Shown here: positions 44,227-52,076 of the stretch, in pieces
Position numbering within the stretch: the stretch's first letter is position 1
How the letters are laid out: each line of letters begins with the position of its first letter
Assembly: GCF_001665785.1 (NCBI RefSeq)
Contig: NZ_LZSO01000051.1
Span: 1 to 64,000 of the forward strand
Source: Mycolicibacterium peregrinum
GTDB lineage: Bacteria; Actinomycetota; Actinomycetes; Mycobacteriales; Mycobacteriaceae
Direction: 5' to 3'
DNA length: 64,000 bases
Position numbers and translations under genes: made by a program
Notes under the pieces: generated by a model
Told to the model about the DNA's origin: nothing
Database searches by the model: none
The model's input: only the letters and a program-made list of their open reading frames with translations

Positions 44227-44240
44227 CGAAAGGTGCCCGC

Positions 44241-45509
44241 GTGCGTCCCTGGATCGTTTGGGCTACCGGGCTGCTCGCGTACATCATCGCCGTTCTCGAC
44301 CGCACCACCCTCGGCGTCTCGGGCCTGCAGGCAGCCGACAGATTTGCCGCAAGTCCGGGTGTCCTGTCCACGTTCGTGGTGTTGCAGGTCATCGTCTACG
44401 CCGCCGCACAGGTTCCCGCCGGACTTTTGTTGGACCGCTTCGGTTCCCGGGTTCTCATCGTCTGCGGGGCCGCGCTGATGACCGCCGGGCAGCTCGTGCT
44501 CGCGCTCAGCGAGTCACTACCCGCAGCCATCGGCGCGCGGGCCATCGTCGGACTCGGCGACGCACTGACCTTCATCTCGGTTCTCCGCCTGGTGCCCCAT
44601 TGGTTCGAGCCGGCTCGTGTCCCGTTGGTGGCCCAGTTGACCGGCATCTGCGGCCAGCTCGGCCAGGTGCTCTCCGCGGTCCCGTTCCTGGCGATCCTCA
44701 CCGGTAGGGGTTGGACACCCGCCTATCTGTCGGTCGCCGCATTCGGTCTGGTGGTGATCGTGTTGGCGCTGGCGCTGATCCGCAACACACCGCACGGTTC
44801 GGCGATGACGCCCGAGCCGATCTCGGTGCACACCACCCTGTCTCGCATCAAGACCGTCTGGCTCCGACCCGGCACCCGGCTGGGGTTCTTCACCCACATG
44901 GGCACCCAGTTCTCGGTGACGGTCTTCGCGTTGATGTGGGGGGTGCCCTATCTCACCGTGGCGCAAGGGCTTTCGGAGACAGCAGCGGGGTCGCTGCTGA
45001 CCGTCTCGGTGGTGGCCGCCATCTCCGCCGGGATCATGATCGGTATCTTCACCGGGCGCCATCCGCACCGCAGGTCGCGCCTGGTGCTCTGGATCATCGC
45101 CAGTAACGCCTTGGTGTGGACCGTGGTGCTGGCACTGCCCGGCCCGGCGCCGGTGTGGTTGTTGGTGGTGCTCATCGTCGTCATCTCAGTGGGCGGCCCC
45201 GGGTCGATGGTCGGCTTCGACTTCGCCCGTACGTTCAATCCGAGTCACAACCTCGGCACCGCGCAGGGCATGGTGAACATGGGCGGTTTCCTGGCGGCAC
45301 TGCTGGTGATGCAGGCCATGGGGCTGATCCTGTCCGGAACCGACAGCTACTCGTTCGCCTCGTTCCGCGTCGCATGGTCCGTCCAGTACGCGGTGTGGGT
45401 CCTGGCCACCATCGGAATCCTGATCACCCGCCACAAGACACGCCGCTTACTGGCAGCCGAGCAGGAACGAATGCTGTTGGAAAGCTTCGAAACTCATCCC
45501 GGTCGATGA
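44241..45509 (+). CDS. major facilitator superfamily transporter
   Basis: This 422-aa protein has 12 likely helices and MFS motifs including the intracellular 'LLLDRFGSRVLI' (motif A) and 'DALTFISVLRLVPHWFEP' in the N half, with 'GTAQGMVNMGGFLAALLVMQAMG' in the C half. It resembles nitrate/organic-acid-type MFS carriers of actinobacteria. The GTG 44241 start has GAAAGG upstream; the frame is open to 44187. The gene is 318 bp from the divergent MerR. Its 3' end overlaps the convergent ltrA-like gene by 16 nt. Substrate unknown. Confidence 0.88.
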   Translation: MRPWIVWATGLLAYIIAVLDRTTLGVSGLQAADRFAASPGVLSTFVVLQVIVYAAAQVPAGLLLDRFGSRVLIVCGAALMTAGQLVLALSESLPAAIGARAIVGLGDALTFISVLRLVPHWFEPARVPLVAQLTGICGQLGQVLSAVPFLAILTGRGWTPAYLSVAAFGLVVIVLALALIRNTPHGSAMTPEPISVHTTLSRIKTVWLRPGTRLGFFTHMGTQFSVTVFALMWGVPYLTVAQGLSETAAGSLLTVSVVAAISAGIMIGIFTGRHPHRRSRLVLWIIASNALVWTVVLALPGPAPVWLLVVLIVVISVGGPGSMVGFDFARTFNPSHNLGTAQGMVNMGGFLAALLVMQAMGLILSGTDSYSFASFRVAWSVQYAVWVLATIGILITRHKTRRLLAAEQERMLLESFETHPGR

Positions 45510-46804
45510 ATGTCCAGCCGCCGGTCGATGATCGCCGCGGCATGCCGGTGCCCGACGGCCTCGAACCCGACGACGACAACCACGGGAGCCGCCGTGACGA
45601 CCAACAGACACACCGCCATCGACGTCCCGGATGCGGCCAGCGCCACCGCACCCACAAGCGCGGCCCCGGCCAGCACCAGCAGCAGCGCATGGATCAGATC
45701 GGCCTCGCCCACCAGACATGAGTAGATGACGAACATCGAGAACAGGTAGATGCCCACCGGAATCGCCACCGCCAGCACAGTGCCGACGGAGTCCAGCTTC
45801 GACTGGCCGTCGACGTAGTAGGCGGCCACGTGGAGTCCGGCGCCGGTCGCGACGATGGCACCGAACACCGCCACGTGCAGATAGCCGTACCAGAACGAGA
45901 GTTGGCGCCTGGCGTGCAGCAACTCGCCGGCCGGGATCAGGAAATACACCCACCACATACCGAAGGTCAGGCCGGTGCCGGCAGCCACCAGCAGGATGGC
46001 ATCGGTGGACCAGCCGTGCTCCCCCACCGCTGCCGTCAACGACGCCACGGTGCCGACCACACCTTCACCCAGCGCGATGATCGCGAGCAGTCCGTATCGT
46101 TCCGCGACGTGGTGGGCGTGCCATGGCGTGCCTCCCATGCGCCGCTCGGCCAGCAGCGGACCGCTGATCTCCACCACCACCAGCCCCAGCGCGGTGACGA
46201 AGAAGACCGGAACCGAGGTCTCCACGAAGATCTGGACGATCCAGCCGATCTGGGCGACGACGACCGCGCAGGCGTACGTCAGGCAGGCGGACCGATGTTG
46301 TCGATCCTGCGCAGCGGCCCGTAACCACTGACCCACCAGGGCAATTCGCATCACCACATAGCCGGCTACCAGTACCGAGTTGTCGACGTGTCCACCATGT
46401 TCGACGGACGCGAACATCGCCGGTATGCCGAGCGAGAGGATGATGACACCGACCATCTGCAGCATCGTCATCACGCGGTACACCCAGTCGTCGGTGTCAT
46501 AGGCGGACGCGAACCAGGTGAAGTTCATCCATGCCCACCAGACGGCGAATGCGGCGAAGGCAAAGCCCACCAGACCGGCCGACACATGCCCCTCGGCCAT
46601 CAGATGCGCGAACTGTGCGGCGGCCACCCCGAAGGCGATGACGAACGTCAAGTCGAACAGCAACTCCAACGGACTCGCCACCCGGTGCTGCTCGTGCGGG
46701 TCGCGTCCGGACATCCGGCTCAGACGGTGGGATTGAACCGGGTTAGGCGTTTCTTCGTTCAACCTGATGTGTCCCTTTCTCACCACGTTTTCCCGCAATT
46801 CCAT
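45494..46804 (-). CDS. low temperature requirement A (LtrA) family membrane protein
   Basis: This protein of about 436 aa has ten or more helices and the LtrA signature: a short N-terminal charged region followed by 'VASPLELLFDLTFVIAFGVAAAQFAHLM' and later 'ERYGLLAIIALGEGVVG', with a His-rich loop 'HAHHVAERY'. Function is unknown; homologues are linked to cold tolerance in Listeria. The start is uncertain (ATG 46804 or an internal ATG near 46714, or GTG/TTG between them). It faces the SARP-type regulator across a 14-bp perfect palindrome. Confidence 0.82.
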   Translation of the reverse strand: MELRENVVRKGHIRLNEETPNPVQSHRLSRMSGRDPHEQHRVASPLELLFDLTFVIAFGVAAAQFAHLMAEGHVSAGLVGFAFAAFAVWWAWMNFTWFASAYDTDDWVYRVMTMLQMVGVIILSLGIPAMFASVEHGGHVDNSVLVAGYVVMRIALVGQWLRAAAQDRQHRSACLTYACAVVVAQIGWIVQIFVETSVPVFFVTALGLVVVEISGPLLAERRMGGTPWHAHHVAERYGLLAIIALGEGVVGTVASLTAAVGEHGWSTDAILLVAAGTGLTFGMWWVYFLIPAGELLHARRQLSFWYGYLHVAVFGAIVATGAGLHVAAYYVDGQSKLDSVGTVLAVAIPVGIYLFSMFVIYSCLVGEADLIHALLLVLAGAALVGAVALAASGTSMAVCLLVVTAAPVVVVVGFEAVGHRHAAAIIDRRLDIHRPG

Positions 46805-46866
46805 CGCATCCGGGCGCAGGACAGTGGATTGCCGACGGCGTGGTGGGCAGAAACTCACCGAAATAC

Positions 46867-46880
46867 AAGTAGTCGACTAC
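46867..46880. promoter_or_regulatory. perfect 14-bp palindrome between ltrA-like and SARP-like genes
   Basis: AGTAGTCGACTACT is a perfect inverted repeat in the divergent promoter region, 37 bp upstream of the regulator's ATG. Operator candidate. Confidence 0.5.
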
Positions 46881-46917
46881 TGATGCCAGGGCTCCGGCCT
46901 CACTCGAGGATGTGTAT

Positions 46918-47505
46918 ATGTCCAAGCAATTCAGGCTGAACCTCCTCGGCGAGTTCGCCGTGTATCGAGACACGGAACCGCTGGTGTTGCCGCCCTCGTG
47001 TCGCCGGTTGGTGGCGCTCGCCGCGGTGAAGCGCCGTGAGCTGCATCGCAGCTGGGTCTGTGACTTGCTGTGGCCGGGAAGCCCTCCGCACAAGGCGGTG
47101 TCCTCGCTGCGTTCTGCGCTGTGGCGGTTGCGGCCGCTGGGCGCCGACGCGTTGCTCGTCGTGCGACATCAGTACGTCAGCCTGGCGCCCGAGGTGACGG
47201 TCGACTGGCACGAAGCGGTCGCCCTGCACGAGGCGCTGACCATGATCGAAGGACGACCGGTGCCTGTGGGTGCTCATCCGACACTGCACCGGCTGGTGCG
47301 TAGCGGCGACCTGCTCGAAGGCTGGACCGATTCCTGGTGCAAGACCGAGCGTGACCGCTACCGCGCCATCCAGCAGTCTGTTCGAGACACCCCCGACAAC
47401 GCCGTGCCGAGGCAGGTAACGCACTACGCGGTCGGAGGCTCCGCGCACCGTCCCGCCGCCCGCGGCGGCCTTCGCCACAACGACAACGCATGGTGCCTGC
47501 CGTGA
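46918..47505 (+). CDS. short SARP/BTAD-type transcriptional regulator
   Basis: A 195-aa protein whose N-terminal half reads as the winged-helix domain of SARP/AfsR regulators: 'FRLNLLGEFAVYRDTEPLVLPPSCRRLVALAAV' then 'LCDLLWPGSPPHKAVSSLRSALWRLRP'-type and 'VSLAPEVTVDWHEAVALHEAL'. The helical BTAD domain (~150 aa in full-length members) is cut to about 70 residues with a weak Ala/Arg tail. So it may be a truncated relative or a minimal DNA-binding form. ATG 46918 is used (GAGGA 7 nt upstream); GTG 46912 is an alternative. It overlaps the next small gene (GTGA). Confidence 0.75.
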   Translation: MSKQFRLNLLGEFAVYRDTEPLVLPPSCRRLVALAAVKRRELHRSWVCDLLWPGSPPHKAVSSLRSALWRLRPLGADALLVVRHQYVSLAPEVTVDWHEAVALHEALTMIEGRPVPVGAHPTLHRLVRSGDLLEGWTDSWCKTERDRYRAIQQSVRDTPDNAVPRQVTHYAVGGSAHRPAARGGLRHNDNAWCLP

Positions 47506-47618
47506 GTGCGTTGCTGCTCGGCCTCGTCGTGGTCAGCGCATTCGCGACCGCGTTGGCGGTGCACGAGCTGCAGACGTGGCTCGAGCGGTGGGAGTACGAG
47601 CGTCACGCCCAGGATTGA
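47502..47618 (+). CDS. 38-aa single-helix membrane protein
   Basis: A GTG start overlapping the regulator's stop (GTGA) gives a 38-residue protein: a hydrophobic helix ('ALLLGLVVVSAFATALAV') followed by an amphipathic charged tail ('HELQTWLERWEYERHAQD'). Similar small helix-plus-charged-tail proteins occur in mycobacteria. The overlap with the regulator suggests coupled expression. The function is unknown. Confidence 0.7.
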   Translation: MSALLLGLVVVSAFATALAVHELQTWLERWEYERHAQD

Positions 47619-47640
47619 CCCGGTCGGTCGAAGGGTCCGG

Positions 47641-48288
47641 CTACACCGGGTCGAACGACGAGATCAACCAGTTGCCGTCGATCTTGCTCATTCCCACCTT
47701 GACCGCGCTGGCGGTGAAGCTCCCGTTGGGGTTCTCGGCGCTGGTGGTGGCCTGGTTGACGAACACCAGCGCCACGGCTGAGTCGGGATGGATCTCCGAG
47801 ATGGCCGAGCGCACCACCGCTGCGGTGGTCTTGACCGATTTCTGTTTGGCCGCCGGGGCGACGATCTCCTGGGTGAACTGGGCGTAGTACGACAGGAAAT
47901 CGCCGGTCAGGTGCGTCTTGGCGGCCGTGAAGTCCCGGTCGAGACTGTCCGGCGCGTAGCTCAGCAGGGCCACGGTGCCATCGCTCGCGGCCTTGAGCAC
48001 CGTCGCCGACGCTGCCTCACCGGTCTGCTGGTCGGTGCGGAACTGCGCGAAGTACAGCCATCCGGCCAGAGCTGCCGACGCGATCAGCGCCACAACCAAT
48101 GCCAGCGGGACCCACAGTTTCGCCAGCTTCTGCGACCACCCTGACGCGGGCTCGTCGGCTGCGGTGTCGGTGACGTCCTCGGCCACGTCGGCCTCGGTCG
48201 CGCCCTGCTCCTCACCGACCTCGTCGGTGTTGTCGATCTCGACTGCCGTCTCGGTATCTTTCTCGGTCTTCTTGATGTCCACGGTCAC
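47641..48288 (-). CDS. Mce-associated membrane protein (Mam)
   Basis: This 215-aa protein has a Glu/Asp/Thr-rich cytoplasmic N-terminus (~1-55), one transmembrane helix ('LWVPLALVVALIASAALAGWLYF') and an exterior domain of about 130 residues with 'YAQFTQEIVAPAAKQKSVKTTAAVVRSAISEI' and 'ENPNGSFTASAVKVGMSKIDGNWLISSFDPV', typical of mycobacterial Mam proteins encoded with mce operons. They are thought to assist the Mce lipid importers. GTG start overlaps the previous gene by 4 nt. Confidence 0.88.
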   Translation of the reverse strand: MTVDIKKTEKDTETAVEIDNTDEVGEEQGATEADVAEDVTDTAADEPASGWSQKLAKLWVPLALVVALIASAALAGWLYFAQFRTDQQTGEAASATVLKAASDGTVALLSYAPDSLDRDFTAAKTHLTGDFLSYYAQFTQEIVAPAAKQKSVKTTAAVVRSAISEIHPDSAVALVFVNQATTSAENPNGSFTASAVKVGMSKIDGNWLISSFDPV

Positions 48289-49154
48289 GGCACGAACTCG
48301 ACTTTCGACAGCTTGATCTGGTCGCCCTCGCGGACCATGTCAACGGCCACCCGCCATGGCCGCGGTTGCTTGTTGGCACCTGTGGTGTTGGTGACCTGGG
48401 TGTTGACCGCGACCAGGACCACTGCTTTGTCATCGCTCATGGTGTCCACGGCGGCGGCGGTGACTTTCGCCTCGGTCACCACCTTGGCATCCTGGGCCAA
48501 CTTTACGAAGTCCTTCGACTGCGACTCGAAATCGTCGCGGAACTCGCCCGTCGAGTTGTCGAGAATGTTCTTGACGGCGTCCTGCGCGTGGTTGAAGTCC
48601 AGCGACATGAGCGTCACGACGGTTTGGCGGGCCGCGGCGGTGTATTCAGCCGCGAGTTGTTGGCGATGCTCGGCTTGGCGGTGGTGCCAGATCATCCAGC
48701 CGCTGGCGACGAGCAGGCCCACGATGACGATGATCGTCAGGCAGCTTGCCAGCATCTTCCAGAACAGGCGCGAAACCTTTAGCCGCGGCAGGCGACGCGA
48801 CGACGTGCCGTCGGCGACCGCTACCGCTGTCTCCGGTTCGGCGTCGTCGACCGACTCCGCCTCGGCGGCTCCCGCCTCTGCATCTACGCCGGCGGTCTCG
48901 GTGGCCTCAGGGGTATCGGAGCCTTCGGCGTCCGCGAGATCGTCGGCATGTTCGGTCCCCGTCGTGACCACCGCGTCCGCGGCAGCCTGGTTGCGCAACC
49001 GAATGGCGCGGGCCCTGGCGCGTGCGGCAGCCGCTACGGCCTCGGCCTCTGCGGCCTCAGCCTCGGCCAACTCGGCCAGTTCGAGTGCGTCGCCGGGCGA
49101 CGCGTCATCTTCGCTAGTATCGAGTACCGGCGACGAAGGCTTGCGGGACGGCAT
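48285..49154 (-). CDS. Mce-associated membrane protein (Mam), acidic N-terminus
   Basis: This 289-aa protein has an Ala/Glu-rich, probably coiled-coil, N-terminal region (~20-120), one transmembrane helix near residues ~130-155 ('LASCLTIIVIVGLLVASGWMIWHH') and an exterior Mam domain ('AAEYTAAARQTVVTLMSLDFNHAQDAVKNILDNS' and 'PWRVAVDMVREGDQIKLSKVEFVP'). The ATG has AGGAGG 5 nt upstream. It is the first gene of the two-gene mam unit and is preceded by an operator-like element. In most mce operons the mam genes directly follow mceF; here they lie about 12 kb away. Confidence 0.88.
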   Translation of the reverse strand: MPSRKPSSPVLDTSEDDASPGDALELAELAEAEAAEAEAVAAAARARARAIRLRNQAAADAVVTTGTEHADDLADAEGSDTPEATETAGVDAEAGAAEAESVDDAEPETAVAVADGTSSRRLPRLKVSRLFWKMLASCLTIIVIVGLLVASGWMIWHHRQAEHRQQLAAEYTAAARQTVVTLMSLDFNHAQDAVKNILDNSTGEFRDDFESQSKDFVKLAQDAKVVTEAKVTAAAVDTMSDDKAVVLVAVNTQVTNTTGANKQPRPWRVAVDMVREGDQIKLSKVEFVP

Positions 49155-49188
49155 GCCGACCTCCTGTCCGTTCAGCAGCCTGCTTAAC

Positions 49189-49203
49189 GAGAATAACGTT
49201 ATC
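49189..49203 (-). promoter_or_regulatory. operator-like element upstream of the mam genes
   Basis: GAGAAT-AAC-GTTATC, preceded by AC, overlaps a perfect 10-bp palindrome (ATAACGTTAT, 49193-49202). It resembles the right half of the sites at 52020, 53631 and 55059 but lacks the ATTCTC left half. Confidence 0.35.
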
Positions 49204-49297
49204 AGTTTGCGGTAGTGACCCGAGAGTACATCATCGACAGCAGGCACTTAAATGGCCATTTACCTGCGGAAATGATGTTTACGTGCTGTGCGTTCAC

Positions 49298-50803
49298 TTA
49301 GCCCGAGCTGGTGGTTATCCGGGACTCAAGCTGGTTCTTCATCACCTTGCCGGTGGCATTGAGCGGTAGTTCGTCGAGGAACTCGACATACCGCGGCACT
49401 TTGTAGCCGGCCATGCGCTCGCGGCTCCACGCGATGAGGTCCTCGGCAACCACAGGCGAGACCGCGGGCTCGTCCCGTAGCACGACAAACGCCTTGCCGA
49501 CCTGGCCCATCCGCTCGTCGGCGACACCGATGACGGCAACCTGGGCAATCGCCGGATGCTCCAGTAGGAATCCTTCGATCTCGGCGGGGTAGGCGTTGAA
49601 GCCGCCGACGATGAACATGTCCTTCTTGCGTCCGACGATCCGCAGCCGACCGGATTCGGTGAACTCGCCGAGATCTCCGGTGTGCAACCAGCCGTCGGGG
49701 TCGATCGCCTCGGCGGTGGCCGCCGGATCGTCCAGGTAGCCCTGCATCACGTTGTATCCGCGCACCAGCACCTCGGCGTCATCGGCGATGCGCACCTCGA
49801 CGTCCCCGCACGGAAGTCCGGCGGTGGTGGCCACTTCCTCGGCCGAGTCACCGGGTCGCGACAACGTGACGTTGCCCGCCTCGGTGAGCCCGTAGCCGGT
49901 CATCAGCGTCTGGAACGGCAGCTCCTCGCGGATGCGTCGCACCAGTTCCACCGGAATGTCGGCGGCGCCGGTCACCCCGGCGCGCAACGTCGCCAGCCGG
50001 TCGCGGTCGGCGACGGCCAGCAGCGAGTGGTACAGCGTGGGCGGCCCCGGCAGCATCGTGACGCGCTCGCGCTCAATGAGTTCCACGACATTGTCGACGT
50101 CGAACACCGCGACCGGCAGCATGGTCGCACCGCGGAGGAAGGACGCCACGAGCCCGGCCTTCAACCCGAAGGTGTGGAAGTACGGGTTGATCATCAGGTA
50201 GCGGTCACCCTCGCGCAGATCCGCCAGGGTGGCCCACTCCTCGTAGGCCCGCAGCGTCTGACGATGATTCATCATCGCGCCCTTGGGCCTGCCGGTGGTA
50301 CCCGACGTGAAGATGACGTCGGAGACGTCGGTGGGACTCACGTCCCGGGTGAACGCGGTTCCACTGCTCAAGAAGTCCGACTTCAGATCGATCGTCGGAA
50401 CATCCAGATCAGTCCCGGCGAACGCGAAATCCTGTCCCAGGAAACCCTTTTGGATCATCACCGCCTTGGCGCCGCTGCGTGCGACCACATCGGCGGCCTC
50501 GTCGGTCTTGAACCTCGTGTTGACCGGAACCAGGACGCCGCCGGCGGCCATGATCCCGAACGCGGCGATGATCCACTCGGCCGAGTTGGGCGCCCAGACC
50601 GCGACCCGGTCCCCCTTGTCGACGCCGAACTCGGCGAACGCACCCGCGGCTGTGCGGATACGCTCACCGACCTCGGTGAAGGACAGGCGCAGCGGACCGT
50701 CCACTCCGGCTGGATTGTCTCCATAGTCGACGACCGCCTCCACGTCGCCGAAACGGTCCGCTGCACCCAAGACCATCGCGGGGATGGTTTGCCAGTTCGA
50801 CAC
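49298..50803 (-). CDS. acyl-CoA synthetase (FadD-type)
   Basis: This 501-aa ANL-superfamily ligase has the AMP-binding motif 'FTSGTTGRPKGAMM', 'LMTGYGLTEAG', 'WLHTGDLGEF' and the C-terminal 'PLNATGKVMKNQ' with the catalytic Lys. It activates a carboxylate as acyl-AMP then acyl-CoA. It starts at GTG 50803, 3 bp after the amidohydrolase stop, so both come from one transcript. The sequence type is close to the steroid-related FadD3 class, but substrate assignment from sequence alone is not safe. Confidence 0.9.
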   Translation of the reverse strand: MSNWQTIPAMVLGAADRFGDVEAVVDYGDNPAGVDGPLRLSFTEVGERIRTAAGAFAEFGVDKGDRVAVWAPNSAEWIIAAFGIMAAGGVLVPVNTRFKTDEAADVVARSGAKAVMIQKGFLGQDFAFAGTDLDVPTIDLKSDFLSSGTAFTRDVSPTDVSDVIFTSGTTGRPKGAMMNHRQTLRAYEEWATLADLREGDRYLMINPYFHTFGLKAGLVASFLRGATMLPVAVFDVDNVVELIERERVTMLPGPPTLYHSLLAVADRDRLATLRAGVTGAADIPVELVRRIREELPFQTLMTGYGLTEAGNVTLSRPGDSAEEVATTAGLPCGDVEVRIADDAEVLVRGYNVMQGYLDDPAATAEAIDPDGWLHTGDLGEFTESGRLRIVGRKKDMFIVGGFNAYPAEIEGFLLEHPAIAQVAVIGVADERMGQVGKAFVVLRDEPAVSPVVAEDLIAWSRERMAGYKVPRYVEFLDELPLNATGKVMKNQLESRITTSSG

Positions 50804-50806
50804 CCG

Positions 50807-51997
50807 TTATGTGGTCACGAGGCGACCGAGGTTGCCACCCATGATCTTGGCCTGATCCTCGACTGCGAGGTGCTCAAGCGCAGTCACGTAGTGGGTGGGC
50901 TCGGCCAGACCCTCTGGGTGCGGCCAGTCGGAGCCGTACAGCACCTGGTCGACACCGATCAGGTTGATCAGGTCGTCGATGCCTTCCTCATAGAACGGGC
51001 TGACATAGATGCGGTTCTTGATCTCTTCGATCGGGTTGCCGAGGAACGCCTCGGGAGCCTTCTTGTAGACCTCGGCCATCGAATCCAGCAGCGGGAACAT
51101 CCATTTCGAGCCGGCTTCGACGATCCCGACCTTCAGCTTCGGATGGCGGAACAGCGCACCGTGGATCACCCAGGACGCCACGGCATCCTGGATCGGGCGC
51201 CACTCGTTGAGGATCGACATGGCGTTGGTCTGGAACGGCAGCATCTCCTGCACCGTGCCGTCCCATTCCGAGGTGTAGCGCGAGTAGCCGCTGTCGGAGG
51301 AGTGCATGCCGACGAACACATCGTACTCGACGCAGCGCTCCCAGAAGGGGTCGAACTCGGGCAGCGCGAACGAGCGCGGGCCCCGGAAGCCGGGCACCGG
51401 CGCCGGGCGGACCAGGATGGCGCGGGCTCCACGCTTGACGGCCCACTCCAGCTCCTCGATCGCCTTCTCGACGATCGGCAGGGTGATGACCGGGGTGACG
51501 AAGATGCGGTTCTGGTAGTTGAAGCCCCACACCTCGTCGAGCCACTGGTTGAGCGAGTGGATGATGACGTGGATGGCGACCGGGTTGTCGCGCAGCCGCT
51601 CCTCGATGAGGCTGGCCAGCGTCGGGAACATGAGACTGCGATCGACACCGAGTTCGTTCATCAGCTCCAGGCGCGGAGCCGGCTCGAAGAACGCCGGGAT
51701 GGACCGCATCGGCTCACCGAACAGCTCACGCTTGCTCTTGCCGTCCGGGTTGCCGAACTTGAAGTACTCCTCCCAGGCGCCGGGCTTGGCGACATGCGAG
51801 AACGTCGGGTTCGGGATGTAGTTGCTGATGTGGCCGTCGATCGCGATCTTGGTGCGGCCGTTGACCTCGACGTACTGGACGATGTCCTTGTACTCCTTGG
51901 GGAGGTACTTGGTCATCGCCTCCGGCGGCTCGTACAGGTGGTTGTCCGCATCGAACAGCGGAAACGGAATGTCGACCCTATGCGACAGTTGTCCCAT
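50807..51997 (-). CDS. amidohydrolase-2 family hydrolase/decarboxylase
   Basis: This 396-aa TIM-barrel metalloenzyme has the N-terminal metal motif 'FDADNHLYEPPEAM', 'MFPTLASLIEER', and the C-terminal 'VLYGSDWPHPEG' with the conserved Asp. Family members decarboxylate or hydrolyse cyclic acids; several are tied to steroid or aromatic catabolism in actinobacteria. AGGAG lies 8 nt before the ATG and the palindrome at 52020 lies directly upstream. It leads the operon with the FadD gene. Confidence 0.88.
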   Translation of the reverse strand: MGQLSHRVDIPFPLFDADNHLYEPPEAMTKYLPKEYKDIVQYVEVNGRTKIAIDGHISNYIPNPTFSHVAKPGAWEEYFKFGNPDGKSKRELFGEPMRSIPAFFEPAPRLELMNELGVDRSLMFPTLASLIEERLRDNPVAIHVIIHSLNQWLDEVWGFNYQNRIFVTPVITLPIVEKAIEELEWAVKRGARAILVRPAPVPGFRGPRSFALPEFDPFWERCVEYDVFVGMHSSDSGYSRYTSEWDGTVQEMLPFQTNAMSILNEWRPIQDAVASWVIHGALFRHPKLKVGIVEAGSKWMFPLLDSMAEVYKKAPEAFLGNPIEEIKNRIYVSPFYEEGIDDLINLIGVDQVLYGSDWPHPEGLAEPTHYVTALEHLAVEDQAKIMGGNLGRLVTT

Positions 51998-52019
51998 GGA
52001 AAACTCCTTTGCAATTCAC

Positions 52020-52034
52020 GAGAATCATATTCTC
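52020..52034 (-). promoter_or_regulatory. operator GAGAAT-N3-ATTCTC upstream of the amidohydrolase-fadD operon
   Basis: A perfect 6-bp inverted repeat with 3-nt spacer, 22 bp before the ATG. It is a form of the regional motif that keeps the CGAGAAT and AWTCTC half-sites seen at 58909-58938. Between it and 52076 lies only the 3' end of the second fadD. Confidence 0.6.
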
Positions 52035-52076
52035 ACTTGCTAGCTGCCGCAATGCCCAGCTGGCCCCAGAGGCTGC

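Noticed and set aside
46900..47478. 192-codon - strand ORF
   Set aside because: Antisense to the SARP-type regulator, which has a recognisable winged-helix pattern and a ribosome-binding site.
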